From Sipunculus nudus (taxonomy: Eukaryota > Annelida > Sipuncula > Golfingiida > Sipunculidae): 64,000 nt of DNA. The translations under genes and the position numbers were made by a program. Below the pieces are notes generated by a model that did not search any database, was not told where the DNA came from, and saw only the letters and a program-made list of their open reading frames with translations. Location of the stretch: the NCBI GenBank assembly GCA_026874595.1, contig CM049313.1, forward strand, positions 19,341,508-19,405,507, given 5' to 3'. How positions within the stretch are numbered: the first letter of the stretch is position 1; each line of letters opens with the position of its first letter. Shown piece by piece: positions 1 to 11,190 of this stretch.

Positions 1-349
1 CATCTGATCAGTGTTTCGACGTATATGCTTTACCCTCGGGTAAGCTTTTCATAAACAGTATTTATTCTGTGCCCTGTTTGGCCTCAAAATACAGACGGTA
101 TTTTAGGCCCCGCACGGCCGAAACATGCCCTCTCACTGGGGTGAAATATTAAGACCATTGGTCGAGTTATCCAGCGAGATTCACTCCCACACTTGATCAT
201 CATCTGATCAGTGTTTAGACGTATTTACATATCCCTCAGGTAAGCTTTTCATTAACAGTATTTATTCTGTGCCCTGTTTGGCCTCAAAATCTAGACTTTT
301 TTTTAAGCCCCGCTCGGCCGAAATATGCCCTCTCACTGGGCTTAAATAC
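1..349. repeat. Two units of a ~200-bp tandem repeat
   Basis: A unit beginning CATCTGATCAGTGTTT at base 1 recurs at base 201. It shares long blocks such as TTTATTCTGTGCCCTGTTTG and ATGCCCTCTCACTGGG, with scattered substitutions. The second unit fades out near 349 into unrelated AT-rich sequence. The window opens inside the array, so the copy number to the left is unknown. No coding capacity is seen; it is satellite-like, or the internal repeat of a mobile element. Confidence 0.85.
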
Positions 350-1669
350 GAATTACAACTGACCAAGTAATAATAATCAAGTAACAGCGAGATTTCTCGC
401 TAAATATAAAATCTCCTTACATATTTACATGTGAACTTAAGCATAGTAATACATCAAATAATATTACCAGATAAATCAACGATTGCACAGTAGTTTTAAT
501 CAGCTAAAGAAAGTCTACCTGTAATATACAACACCTATACATAACTTTAATTGAGGGAAAATTGTATGCAGTGCTGCCCAAGAATTTGTTAAAGCAGAGT
601 TATTTATTCATTTATTTATTTATTTTTTACAAGACTAGTATCTATGAATATAACATTCAAATTAGATATCAGGGTTAGTTACCAATTCATTAGTTTATTT
701 GAATAATTAGAATTTCTTTCTTTAATCTGTTTCTAGTATTTACAGTTTACAGTTTATATTTTTAATACATCATCATTTTACCATCAACAGTTTCATCATT
801 ATTATCATTATTTATTTCCTTTTTATTAAGCTCTGTAGATTCAGATTATGTGTAATAGCTAACTTGGTTTTTGGTTCTCGGATTTATACCACAACGTTAA
901 CATTTCTTCACTCGAATCCTCAGTGAAATATGTATTTTAGTGACAAAAAAAAGTTCTAGCAATGTATATGTGGTTTGTTATTTATATTAAATATCATTAC
1001 TCTCAAATGCAATATAGAGTGGACATGAACTTGAAGTCAGCTTGTTCATTCATTTTATTTGTGTATTTATTCAACTTATTTAGTATTCTGGTGTGTTGCT
1101 CACCGATTAATATTATTGATAGGATTTCACTGAAATTAACCTAATTAAACAAGTTATTATAGTTAACCTAATATAAGTTAGGTATGCACACTGATCTAAT
1201 TTGTTTTAATTACTCCGAATACTTAAGAGAAACAAATTTGTGCTGGTTGATGTTATAGCTGGGTTTAGATATGATGACAGGTACAATCGTATGCAAGTGG
1301 CGCCACCATACCAGATACAAAATACTCTAGGTGAAAGGTGGTACCCTGCCAAAATCGAGAACTCTCTAGGCGATACGCAGAACCCACAAGGCAGACATGC
1401 AGCCATGTCAGACACCAAAATCACTAGGCAAAAATTGTTTCCATGCCGGAGAACATCTCCTTAAAAAGCTACTGGGAACTTTGCCAGCAATAAAACACTG
1501 CATAAGAAGGGACAACCACTTCTGGTATCACCCAAGACAACTGGTATATATTTTATGCCCTTATATGCTATACTAAATAAAAACTCAACCAGGAAAAGCA
1601 CATACTATGCCGGGATATGAACCCTAAAAAGCGACTAGTAAAACTCTCAAGGTTGAGGCAGAATCAATG
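350..1669. other. AT-rich non-coding stretch
   Basis: No exon or RNA gene is recognised. Bases 350-1200 are AT-rich simple sequence. Bases 1240-1669 have a more balanced composition and are probably an old repeat into which the LTR element at 1670 inserted. The short open frames here have no recognisable motifs. Confidence 0.5.
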
Positions 1670-1673
1670 GTAC

Positions 1674-2003
1674 TGTAACGACTATACCAAAAACTCCAAT
1701 GAACGATGTAAGACACCTTTAATATCAGAAAGACGGTGTACAGCGGTAGACATGGTGGAGTCGACCAGCCAGCCCGAATACCTACACTTGACTGACTGAT
1801 GCAGCTAGCCCTTACTTGACCTATCTTCCCCCGGGGTCCCTGCATACCGGCGTATCGGTTACTGGCCGACCACTTCAGTGTGCACCTCAGTGTCCGGCCA
1901 CCGGTCGCCTGTTGTCACTAATAATTAACGATAATGTGAATTTCTATCCTCTACGCCGAGCTACTACCTAAGTATACCAAGTTTCCCAGGCATATATGTT
2001 ACA
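1674..2003 (-). repeat. LTR, 3' copy in element orientation
   Basis: 330 bp, bounded by TG and CA, with short inverted ends TGTAAC/GTTACA. It matches the LTR at 4355-4684 except for one base. A polypurine tract lies directly before it in element orientation, which makes it the 3' LTR. The open frames running through it (both strands) are identical in the two LTRs and are not genes. Confidence 0.92.
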
Positions 2004-2006
2004 TAG

Positions 2007-2019
2007 CCCCCCTCCCAAA
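2007..2019 (-). promoter_or_regulatory. Polypurine tract of the LTR element
   Basis: On the - strand the bases just inside the 3' LTR read TTTGGGAGGGGGG, a G-rich purine run three bases from the LTR edge. This is where plus-strand DNA synthesis is primed in LTR elements. Its position and composition fit; primer use is inferred. Confidence 0.7.
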
Positions 2020-2885
2020 GAAGACGCGTCCTCGCGGCTTACTAATTACCATTTAGTTCTAATATACCTAAAACAACAATTAAGCTAACGTGAGTAGTAA
2101 ATAATATACCTTAGTAACTTTCTGTGCTGACGAATAAATCGCTTATTCCGTTTCTCTACCTTAACACATCTAAGGGTACATATATAATATCATGATGACT
2201 ATACCTACAAGCATACAAGTGACGATCTAGACACAATACATTATATGGAGAATGGCTAGGCACATTTAGAAGAAATAGTAAAAATAAAACGTATTCTGCG
2301 ACACACTGTCAGTTCTTTGTAAACTCCATTCATGACAACAATCTTAACATTAGAGTCTTCATGTCGATTCACATATAACAAGAAAACTGTTTGCTACCAA
2401 CTTACAAATCTTACCCGAGGGTTACTTAAATATCATTTGTATTATGTAGTGATATATAAATCTCTAAAGACTGGTACCTAACCACCAGTTATCGTTACTG
2501 TATTCCAAGCACGAAAAACAATGGCTAACCCCTGCTCAAATATTACTACCTAAGAAGATACTTGCAAAACCAAAATTATTTAACTTAGTTCTATTCAAGA
2601 ACATTATAATAAGAACGAAACCTGAGCAATTCATAAAATGATAATTCTGCAAAACCTTATTATAAATTTTAGAAAAACAATAACAGAAATGCGATCAAAC
2701 GTATAAAAGTTCTAGCAGTGAAAACCTATGGCCGGTCGATCTCTCCGAATACAACAAAAAGGCGTACATTACATATAAATGAAAGGAAATATCAACATGC
2801 AAAGTCACATGATAATTTTAAATTTAACTTATGTTCCAGTGGATAAACAAAGTCCATTATGTATACAAATAAAGTCCAGATAAAT
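2020..2885 (-). other. AT-rich 3' untranslated part of the LTR element
   Basis: This lies between the stop codon of the pol tail (2886) and the polypurine tract. It is AT-rich, with no coding frame of interest and no recognised motif. Confidence 0.5.
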
Positions 2886-3351
2886 TTAAGAAAATCCATA
2901 ATAATCCGGAGGTCTCCGGTCACGGCCTGGATAATGGCGGCGCACTGAAATGTCATCAAGTTCATGTACTGGATCCTCCGTGTTTGACGTCGATAGAGCA
3001 CCAGGAGGTGACGCTGCGACCGAATTCGGTACTAAAGCAACGTCCTCGTCGTAAAACTCATGGTGACACTTTTCAGCGGCGTCTTCATGCTCCCGTTCTA
3101 TCGGGGTCGACGGTGCTCGTTCAGATACCTCGTTAGTACTCCGTGGGTTTGATGCTTAATTTCAGATACCTAGTTAGTACTCCATGGGTTTGATGATTAA
3201 TAAGATCGGTTCGACCAAGATCGCTATCGTCACGGGACATTATCATTTCGTATCTGAGGATCAACGACAGAAATCCTCACGCGCGCGCCTCCTGTGTTGA
3301 CGATTCTGAACGGTATGAGGTCATCTTGAGGTCTTGCGAGGACACGGGCGG
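2886..3351 (-). pseudogene. Pol remnant: protease-RT linker joined to pol C-terminal tail
   Basis: Read on the - strand, 3351-3240 encodes a stretch like the linker between protease and reverse transcriptase of Gypsy-type polyproteins, containing GVLAARVL and an RIVNTGG-type segment. The region from about 3170 to 2886 then encodes an acidic stretch ending in a basic RRHYPGRDRRPPDYYG tail and a TAA stop, the form seen at the C-terminus of Gypsy pol after integrase. Everything normally between them (RT, RNase H, integrase, several kilobases) is absent, so this is a large internal deletion. A 41-bp tandem duplication at 3120-3201 sits near the junction and puts the frame out of register. Confidence 0.6.
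3120..3201. repeat. 41-bp tandem duplication inside the LTR element
   Basis: TTCAGATACCTCGTTAGTAC... at 3120-3160 is repeated at 3161-3201 with three substitutions. It lies beside the pol deletion junction and introduces stops, so it arose by slippage or during the deletion event. Confidence 0.85.
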
Positions 3352-3797
3352 CTAGAACCCCGTGTTTCTCCTGAAACCCGATCCTAACACGCCCTCCGAG
3401 GCTGCAGTCGCTATGCTGCCCTGGCTGTCAACGACACATGGAATAATACTGTCGTGCCTGGCGGGGATTTCAACCGTTTCGTGCGCTCTAACCGTGCACA
3501 TCACCGGTTCACTAGCATAACGTTCCAACTGAACAGCCGTATCTCCGGTAGTCACCACTAATAGTTCGAATTCAATTCGGTAGCCATTTCTACAGAAAGA
3601 CGGGTGGACAAGAGTTCAAACACATGTTCATGGACTAGCGTAACGGCGGAACCGCTGTCTACAAAGATACTGACGGGAAGGCCATGTATTGCACCATTAA
3701 CATATATTGCGGAATTAACTGACTTACTATGTGGTGTCTCTTCCGGTTGTGGGGTAGGGTGTCTCCTGGTGTCACTGGCTGGCATGCGACCCCCCAT
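3352..3797 (-). pseudogene. Retroelement aspartic protease, frameshifted
   Basis: The 3797-3558 frame (79 codons) contains the protease active-site motif FVDSGSAVTLV near residues 45-55, where the D of DSG is the catalytic aspartate of retropepsin-type enzymes. In Ty3/Gypsy elements this enzyme cuts the Gag-Pol polyprotein inside the virus-like particle. The sequence continues in another frame from 3558 to 3352, so there is a frameshift near 3560-3575. The upstream part overlaps the end of gag in a different frame, as expected for gag-pol. The first M is arbitrary, because protease is normally made as part of Pol. Confidence 0.75.
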
Positions 3798-4272
3798 GCC
3801 AACATCTAATGGTTTCCCTGTTGTTGTTGGTAGGCCTTTTAACAGCCAACTCCTCTCGAGTCACGGCGTCCATATTCGGGTACGCGACGCGTAACAGTCT
3901 GGTAAGCGCAAACGCAAAATCCGCTTGCGTTTCTGTTTTACAGCGAACTCGCAACTCGAACTCCCGCTGCGCGACGTCTCGTCTTTTGGGCGATAGCCTG
4001 CTCTCGAGCGTAACTGTCAGGCCCTCAAAATCCAGCTCGTCCGCATTTTCGATGTCGTCCAGCGCTTGTTCTGTCCGGCCCTTCAGTCTGACCCCCAAGA
4101 ACTGGCATTTTGTTCTGTCGTCCCACTGGTTGATGACAGCACATTTGACGAAATGTTTGAGCCACCGATCGAGGTCGTCATCCTCTCTACCGTGGAACGG
4201 GTCCGGCATGACGATAGGCCGGGCTGGCTGGTTCTCTCCCATGTTACCGCTTTGCCGTCTTCTGAACCACAC
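3772..4272 (-). CDS. Gag-like protein of Gypsy type, C-terminally shortened
   Basis: 166 codons. Residues 20-140 look like a retrotransposon gag core: a DPFHGREDDDLDRWLKHF segment, then helical stretches (WDDRTKCQFLGVRLKGRTEQAL) and a conserved FELRVRCKTETQADFAFALTRL block. This is the capsid-like domain that assembles the particle. Near the C-terminus a single IRCWHGGSHASQ stretch looks like a damaged zinc knuckle, with one cysteine of the CCHC pattern missing. Full-length Gypsy Gags are longer, so a deletion before the knuckle is likely. It starts about 80 bp downstream of the 5' LTR. The + strand open frame of 223 codons here is its antisense shadow. Confidence 0.78.
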   Translation of the reverse strand: MWFRRRQSGNMGENQPARPIVMPDPFHGREDDDLDRWLKHFVKCAVINQWDDRTKCQFLGVRLKGRTEQALDDIENADELDFEGLTVTLESRLSPKRRDVAQREFELRVRCKTETQADFAFALTRLLRVAYPNMDAVTREELAVKRPTNNNRETIRCWHGGSHASQ

Positions 4273-4336
4273 TTGTTTTTGTTTTCTGTTTCTTTTTTTC
4301 TTCTTCCTTCTTGTGGCGGTGTTACCTCCTACATCG

Positions 4337-4354
4337 ATCCCAGCAGGGCCTCCA
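4337..4354 (-). promoter_or_regulatory. Primer-binding-site position of the LTR element
   Basis: The bases directly after the 5' LTR read TGGAGGCCCTGCTGGGAT on the - strand. The initial TGG pairs with a tRNA 3' CCA end, as in LTR-element primer-binding sites. I could not match the remainder to a particular tRNA. Confidence 0.5.
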
Positions 4355-4684
4355 TGTAACGACTATACCAAAAACTCCAATGAACGATGTAAGACACCTT
4401 TAATATCAGAAAGACGGTGTACAGCGGTAGACATGGTGGAGTCGACCAGCCAGCCCGAATACCTACACTTGACTGACTGATGCAGCCAGCCCTTACTTGA
4501 CCTATCTTCCCCCGGGGTCCCTGCATACCGGCGTATCGGTTACTGGCCGACCACTTCAGTGTGCACCTCAGTGTCCGGCCACCGGTCGCCTGTTGTCACT
4601 AATAATTAACGATAATGTGAATTTCTATCCTCTACGCCGAGCTACTACCTAAGTATACCAAGTTTCCCAGGCATATATGTTACA
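4355..4684 (-). repeat. LTR, 5' copy in element orientation
   Basis: 330 bp, TG...CA, one substitution relative to 1674-2003. In element orientation it precedes the TGG primer-binding position and gag, so it would hold the element's promoter. GTAC target duplication follows at 4685. Confidence 0.92.
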
Positions 4685-4688
4685 GTAC

Positions 4689-7437
4689 TATGCCAGATAC
4701 TGAGATCTAGGCAAATAGGATACCAATAAATAACCTTCCAGGTGTGTCAGACTTGTTACATCCAGCCTATAGGTAGTTAATTTCACCAGAGAAATTCAAA
4801 GTAATACTCATGCATATCTAGTCCAGCAGTATGTGAGGCAGAATAAAATGCCTTTTAATTAAATTTATAAGTACCATACTATTTACTTCTGAATTTGTCT
4901 AATTGGGTAGAGTTATAAATGTTAATCATAATTGGAAATAACAAAGTTTTTAAAAGTTTCATTTTAGAATAAGAAATTGTATTGTAATGTAAATAAATGT
5001 TTATGAACACTTTAACTGGCTTTGAGATAAAAGTCTACATTTGTATTAAAGTTAAATGCTAAAAATCAACAAATGAATTTAGAAAAAGCGTAAATAAAAT
5101 ATGAGCATGCCTGAGAGGTATTCCTCTAAGAATAACTAAATATTCATTTAAAGATTGATCTAGATTATTGAGTACTGATCTGTTTTTATTGTTATATTTT
5201 TAACATCATAATTCATTATTAATTGTAACAAGTTATTAGGATTATCTTAAGGCAAGGGCTAAACACCTTAAAAGTATCTGCTTGTATCAGTTGGACATAT
5301 AAGAGAGACCAACAGAAAGATAGGTCCAATTATTTAATAATATTTTATTTAAATGTTATTTTTATTGGTGAAATTAGTTTACTAGTTTTATTTATTTATT
5401 ATTATTATAATTTGAAGTGGGTTACCAGCACATGAAAACATGTTAAAGTTACAAATTTTCAGGTTGGGTATAAGGTACATTACACATGACATAGTGACTA
5501 GGTGTATAATCCGCTTAACACAAGTACCTGCAGGTGGTGTTAAGATAATTTGTGCTGGTCTGTTTGATATATCAGCCTCATGGGATGTTATATAACCTAT
5601 ATGGGGCAGAGGGATTAAGGGTCAGTGTCCGGTTTGTTTTTATTCCTAACAGGGAGATAAATAAGATGACAGGTAAGCCCTGTGACGATGGATAACTCTA
5701 ACACCTGCATGGGGGTGATGGGTGTTTTGGTTTTGCCATTAATATTAGACCCTAAATCTAAACCCCAGGTTTATCAGAGCTGGAAGAACCGATACACAGC
5801 TGTTATCATGCAATGACTTGTGACCCTTGTTACTTTTGGTCAAACGGTCGTTCCTTTGAGTTACATGTGCACAGGTTTTTAAACCACTATCTAAGGTAAA
5901 TGAAATACAGCCTTGTTTTAAAAATAGCATGTAGGCTAAATATCTTTACAGAAGAAACCCATTTTGTTTAAACATAAAGATCACTGAATATCGGGTTTTA
6001 AAATAACATTTGAATGTAGATCAGGCTTATAAAATATTTTTAACTGACAATCCAGATTGGAATAATAAGATATGTAACTGATATTTCTATCAAAATACAT
6101 TCACAATTACCATTTCAGTAGTATTCATTCAAATGTACAGGCAGAACATAACAGTTCAAATATGTACCATTCTACAGCATCTATACATATGTACAAAATA
6201 AAAGCTACGTAGTTTCATTCAAGAGACAGCTACGCATAATAAAAGGTTGAGCTGTTACTCTTATTTCAGTATAATCCAGCTAATTTAGATCAAGTCCTGA
6301 AAGTTGTTCTATACATAAATCTGATCAACTGATTAATTTTGCAAAGAAAAGGTCATTCATTATGAGTAAAATATGACATATATACAATTGCAGGCACAAG
6401 TTGCCTGGCTGTTTGCATGGGGGGCATGAAATATTTGCGGATTACACTTACGCCCAATGTAATAAGAAGATGTGTGTTACAATTTTTACACATCCCCTAA
6501 TGGTACATATAGCACGTTTTTTTTTTCTCTCTTGCTTTTACATTTTAGTTACACATATTTTATATACATAATTATAGGACACTTTTTTTTATTTTTCTGT
6601 ATAACCTGGTGGGAACACACTATTCAAGTTTAACACTGTTGGATTTAATTTCAATTAACGATAGAAGTTATTAGAAATACATTGATATTAAGGCTCTCAT
6701 TTTATAAGAATGTAAAATAATTGACTGGTTTATCCACAATGAAAATTCCCAATAACCGTAGTATTTACTGTTAATTGTACAAATAAAGGTTCAATATTGT
6801 GGGATTACTGTACACCTACAAATGATTTTGAATTTAATAGATGATTGTTTGAAGCATACACTTTTTTATAATGTATACGCCGTTTCATAGCCAAAAGAAG
6901 AGCAAATTACTGTAATAGTTTATGAAAATGAATCTAAAGTTGTACTAGCCATTTCAGATAATATAACCTGCATTGTTCTTTAAATAGAGACGGGCCTACA
7001 TTTATAAACAACCCCTTTTCTGGTTCACAATATAAATGCATTAAATAAAAGAAATTTCCTTAAGAAATGAAACTCGGGCATTTTTAAAGCTGTTACTATG
7101 TTTCTATTTGAATAGATCGCTTATTTAGCAGATTTTTACAACCTAAGCCCCTTCAGTATATATAATCTGATTCTAAAAAACCCAGAATTAACTCAAAATA
7201 AGCAATTTATTTAACAGAATTCGTCTCCTAGCTGTTAGTAACAACCGATGACATGCTCGCCAGATGTAGCTGCTTATTTGTTCTGGGAGGAAATTGGGCT
7301 TAGGCAACATGCACTCGCCCAATTTAAAGATATAAAATAACACTTTTTTACTGGAATAAAACTTAAGCCTAAACCTTCAAAATATCAGAACTGCATATTA
7401 TTATCTAGACTTATAAATGAAACAGAAAGATACTTAC
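4689..7437. other. AT-rich non-coding stretch
   Basis: No supported gene. Short open frames (for example 5745-5930 on the - strand) show no motif, splice context or repeat structure. Likely intergenic or intronic. Confidence 0.5.
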
Positions 7438-7688
7438 CAGACTAGATAAAAGGACTGCTCTTTGGTAGTGGGTGGCTCTTCACCTGGGTAGCCGACATTG
7501 TTGTAAAACCAACCCCAAGGTGAAAAAGAAGCCATATACCCTCTGCCTGCCACAGAGGGCAGGCACAGGGGTCCACTGCTCGATGATCCAAGAGAGAGAG
7601 AATCGCCAGGGCAAGTCCCAGAGAGACAGAGGGCGAAGTCCTTAGCTGCATGTGATTGGCTCTGGGGCATCTCTATATTGACTGTCAT
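7438..7688 (-). CDS. Possible first coding exon, unassigned
   Basis: On the - strand an open frame from ATG at 7688 runs up to a consensus splice donor CTG|GTAAGTA (exon end at 7438), where translation would otherwise stop two codons later. The region is clearly more GC-rich than its surroundings. A second ATG inside it would give a peptide starting MASFSPWGWFYNNVGYPGE. A GC-rich stretch continues upstream (about 7690-7760 and 8180-8250), compatible with a promoter for a leftward gene. Two frames are open here, no protein family is recognised, and no downstream acceptor or second exon was found, so the coding call is tentative. Confidence 0.3.
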
Positions 7689-7699
7689 TCAGTGTTGAT

Positions 7700-8867
7700 G
7701 CCCCTCCCCGGCATAGTCAAAGGGCAAGAATGTTACAAGCTAACAGCGTCGACATTCACTGAAATCGTTCACATTTTACGCAGTAAATACGAAACCTTGT
7801 GAAAAAGTCACCCTTGTTTTAATATTAATCTTCCGTGCTGCTGGATGGCTTATAGCGCTGTATAACATTAAATTCAGTTCGGATCTTGTTAATCAACATC
7901 GGGATTCGATGAATTTTTTTTTACATTTTTAAGTCTAGATAAAGTATTAAGATATGTCATTTAAAAAGTTTAACGACAAAGATATCTTATTTTATGCTAA
8001 ATATGCCTATTCAATATTTGGTATTCTATTCTGGGATGGTATCGGTTAACTGGCAGGTGTTGCTGCTACTTATTTCGTGTCTACAGTGTTCAAGTATGAT
8101 TGTGAGCCGGGGATATATTGGCAGTTCGAATGTTTACCCATAGTGATTAGAGTAATCGTTGCAAATTAAACACTTCACACCTGACGCGTGTCCCGGCGCG
8201 GTGGCCCAAGACCACTGCTAGCCACTCGGAGCAGTAAGCTCCGCCTACTTCTATTTGACAGTTCTTGAGATGTCAATTCAGGTTAAAATTTCATCTTTTT
8301 CACCATGACAAACTATTTGATTTTCAATTTTGTTCATCGAAACCTATTCCGATCAGAATATATAATGAAAATATAGGACTGTCACCTCCGCCGATATCCT
8401 AGTTTCCCATTGAAAACGAGATTTCCCTTCCAAAACATTTTTCGGCTCTTTTCTCAAAGCAACAATTCAACATACTGCACGGACTTCGGTGCTATATTTC
8501 CCAAAAACCACCACATGTTGAGATTTTAAATATTTCACATTTTGACATGTCATCTTAAAAGTGTTTTTTTAAATATCTGTCTTAGTTTAGCAGTTATACA
8601 CCGTTTAAAAATACGCATTGTATGTATCATATTTAAAAAAAATTGAAAATGCATTAGGAAGAAAAGACTATAAACACACAATAAAAAAGGCTGGGGATAT
8701 CTGTATGTACTTCCATATGATACTATTTTTACATACATACTGTTAGGAAAATTTGAGATATATCGCGTTAAAAGATATAAAATGAATTATTTAAATTTCA
8801 AAATCTTTAAAAAATCTCAGAAAATGTTTATAGTTATCTCATTTAACAGAGAATATTCTAAGGACTC

Positions 8868-8919
<52 letters not shown>

Positions 8920-9243
8920 TGTGGCTAAAATTCATTTTAATATGATTTCTAAAGCCTAATTAAACCAAGGTAGTTTGACGATCATAAAACCTTAAGCCCG
9001 CCGAAAATAAACCGGCTTGATTCAGAAATTGAATTATTGGGTTTAGTACCGATTTCAACAGTTGCCGTTTTTATAAATCAAAAAATTTCGCAATAGAAAC
9101 CGTAAAAAATGCCAACTTTAATTTTCGCTTTCCTCACATCTAAATGATTTAGTTTCATACATCCCCCAAAGTTATGAACGAAAATAAGAAACAGGACCAG
9201 GTGCCTTTTTCCATAAACTCTTAGACTTTGGTCTTCTTTCCAG
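7700..9243. other. Non-coding stretch with a short GC-rich island
   Basis: Mostly AT-rich. Bases about 8180-8250 are GC- and CpG-richer (ACGCGTGTCCCGGCGCGG) and could be part of a promoter, but no TATA box or transcript can be assigned. A (TA)n run lies at 8871-8916. The end (9225-9243) is a splice-acceptor polypyrimidine tract for the exon at 9244. Confidence 0.45.
8871..8916. repeat. (TA)n microsatellite
   Basis: An uninterrupted run of 23 AT dinucleotides. Confidence 0.97.
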
Positions 9244-9466
9244 GTATCCCTATGTGAAAGCGAACGAATCCAAACAGCATTTGGAGATGTCATCGGCTGG
9301 ACAAACGAAGGGAACTTTGGAACGATCAGTTTGACTTACGTTGTAGGTCACAAGAACTTTTTCAGGGAGGTAAAACAGGACGACTATCCGTTGCGAGGAA
9401 GGTTATACGTGTTCGACGTCTCTTACTTGCACTGTGTTTTCTCAGTTGGCGTCGAAATTAACACGA
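9244..9466 (+). CDS. Internal exon of a secreted-protein family (orphan exon, paralogue of the 43.9-59.2 kb gene)
   Basis: 223 nt: 74 codons plus one base, entering in phase 0 and leaving in phase 1. The acceptor is TCTTCTTTCCAG, ending at 9243, and the donor GTGAGT begins at 9467. The reading frame is open throughout the exon, while the other two frames are not. The peptide contains GDVIGWTNEGNFG around residues 14-26 and ends in an alternating hydrophobic stretch FSVGVEINT, like the edge strand of an extracellular beta-sandwich. The exon at 58921-59222 ends in phase 0 after an IWRP-containing segment, so this is the kind of exon expected to follow it. No matching preceding exon is present to its left in the window. 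I infer that it belongs to an upstream paralogue whose earlier exons lie outside or were lost. Function unknown. Confidence 0.7.
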
Positions 9467-10559
9467 GTGAGTTTTTTTCTCATCAATACAAACCAATCAT
9501 ATGACCCAAAAGTGGCCTATATTACCTCTTCTAATCTGACTTTATCGCCATGTGTTATGATTTTAGATTTTTACCCTCAATATCAACTTCAGCAGACCAC
9601 CCTAACCCATGGGTCCCTTGTTTTCATGGTATTCTTGTAAATAAACTTCCTTAATCATAATTTTTACCCTTCCATATATGATACTATTGAATTTAAATGG
9701 GTAAAAAAATTGAAATTAAACATGAAGTAAAACTAATAGGTAATAATTAAGAAACTGAAATAATCTTTATTTATATACTTCTATTGCATTAAAATTGAGT
9801 AGTTTCATAGACACGAGAGTGTTTGTGTGTGTTATCCGGATAGATTAGGTGGAATGAAAATCAATTGAATATATTATATTTTATGTAAAAAGTACATTTC
9901 TTGCTTACTCCAATTAAACTGTGCTTGTCATTTCAAACCATATACCATCTTGATTTTACTCTTTGGTTGTCGGCATCTTTGTGTTTGAAAGAAATTTAAT
10001 TGACAGTTACGAAAGCTTGCTAGTGTTAAATTTAAAGTTATATCAATACTGAAGAATCTTGAGAAAAGTTTTTCATTTTAATATTGAATCTTAGAATGAA
10101 CTGTTAAGCAGTCTGTTCTTACTTGATGATTCCATGTCTTTATCTTTATGGTTTAATATCCTAAATATGAAGCCTATGGAACATTTTTTATATATATGAG
10201 GGGAAATTATAAATATCCACATTTCTGTGCTTTTCCTTTCAGACATAAACACAAGTACATATTTTGAAGCAAAAATAATGACTCTTAAATATATTTAACC
10301 ATACATGTATTATTATACCTATATTCTTTATATGTAAATGAACACGGGTGATATACATCGCCTGTTTTAAATAACATTTGCAAGTCAAGGTGATGAGAAA
10401 ATGTCGTGCATTTTTTCTCGCAGGTCCCGTTAAAGTTATGAAAAAGTCGTGAAAAAGTCATGATTTGTTACGAACCCTTCTACAACTTTGCATGTGCACT
10501 GATTATAGGCATTGATTATAAAGGATTATCGATGGAATAGTCTGGTTATGTTATCTGTT
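9467..10559. other. Intron or intergenic AT-rich stretch
   Basis: Follows the donor at 9467. No further exon is recognised. A short + frame reaching 9640 is read-through into the intron. Confidence 0.5.
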
Positions 10560-11190
10560 TTTTTATGCATTTTAGCTCAGCTGTAAGTCAACTGAGCTAT
10601 AGTAATCGGTCAGCGTCCGTTTATCCGTCCGTCTGTCTGTCTGTCTGTTAGACTGGCACGTTTTGACAACTACAATACTTGACATACATTTAGATGTGCC
10701 TAAGTTCTCCTAACAAATTCAAAATTAGGTCACTGCGACTTAGATATTAGAAATTAGGGAAAAATCTACATTTTTAGCTGAGCTGACTATATGTCATTTT
10801 AGCTATAGCCATAGTCTTTTGTCCGTCGTCTGACCGTTTGTTAACAAGGCACGTTTTGAAACCATAAGATCTATGAATCCAAAATTCGACATAGTGTTAG
10901 GTGTCCCTATGTTTTCCTTCAAACCAGAAAATGGGTCACCGTGACTTCTTTCCTTCGAGAAATTAAGGAAAAACCTGCATCTTGCAGTAAAATCCTATTG
11001 TTACAATTCAAAATTGCCCACTATAAAAACCACTTGTGTTAATCATATATATTTGATATAACCACTCCTGAGTATGTTTCCTTATACATGCCAAAAATTA
11101 GGTCAAGCATTAAAGGTGTGGTTTCAAACATAATATACTTTGTCAAAAATTAGGAAATATATTTACTTTTTTACCATGATGATTGTAGTA
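10560..11190. repeat. Diverged interspersed repeat with GTCCGTC / GTCTGTCT simple motif
   Basis: Two related segments begin near 10572 (TAGCTCAG...CTGAGCTA, an 8-bp hairpin followed by CCGTCCGTCTGTCTGTCTGT) and near 10773 (AGCTGAGCTGAC...GTCCGTCGTCTGACC). Each is followed by a line such as GGTCACTGCGACTT or GGTCACCGTGACTT. Similar sequence opens the block at 22.06 kb. Non-coding, repeat family unnamed. Confidence 0.6.

Larger units (their letters stand above)
1670..4688 (-). mobile_element. Ty3/Gypsy-type LTR retrotransposon, internally deleted, with near-identical LTRs
   Basis: Two 330-bp direct repeats (1674-2003 and 4355-4684) start TGTAAC and end GTTACA, the TG...CA ends of LTRs, and are flanked by the 4-bp target duplication GTAC (1670-1673, 4685-4688). 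On the - strand the order is LTR, TGG at a primer-binding-site position, gag, aspartic protease, a pol remnant, polypurine tract, LTR. The interior is only about 2.35 kb, and no reverse transcriptase, RNase H or integrase core can be found between protease and the pol C-terminal tail. The LTRs differ at a single position (1806 T versus 4487 C). It is therefore a recent insertion of a copy that cannot move by itself and that presumably used proteins from a full-length relative. Ty3/Gypsy is inferred from gag and protease type. Confidence 0.9.

Noticed and set aside
1607-1627. GGGTTCATATCCCGG on the - strand, similar to a tRNA T-arm / Pol III B box
   Set aside because: One consensus base is wrong and no A box, cloverleaf or SINE body was found.
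1617-1845. Paired open frames on both strands, repeated at 4329-4526
   Set aside because: They lie in the LTR and appear twice only because the LTR is duplicated.
3809-4480. 223-codon + strand open frame
   Set aside because: It is antisense to gag and protease-side sequence and runs into the LTR. The gag frame on the other strand has family motifs; this one does not.
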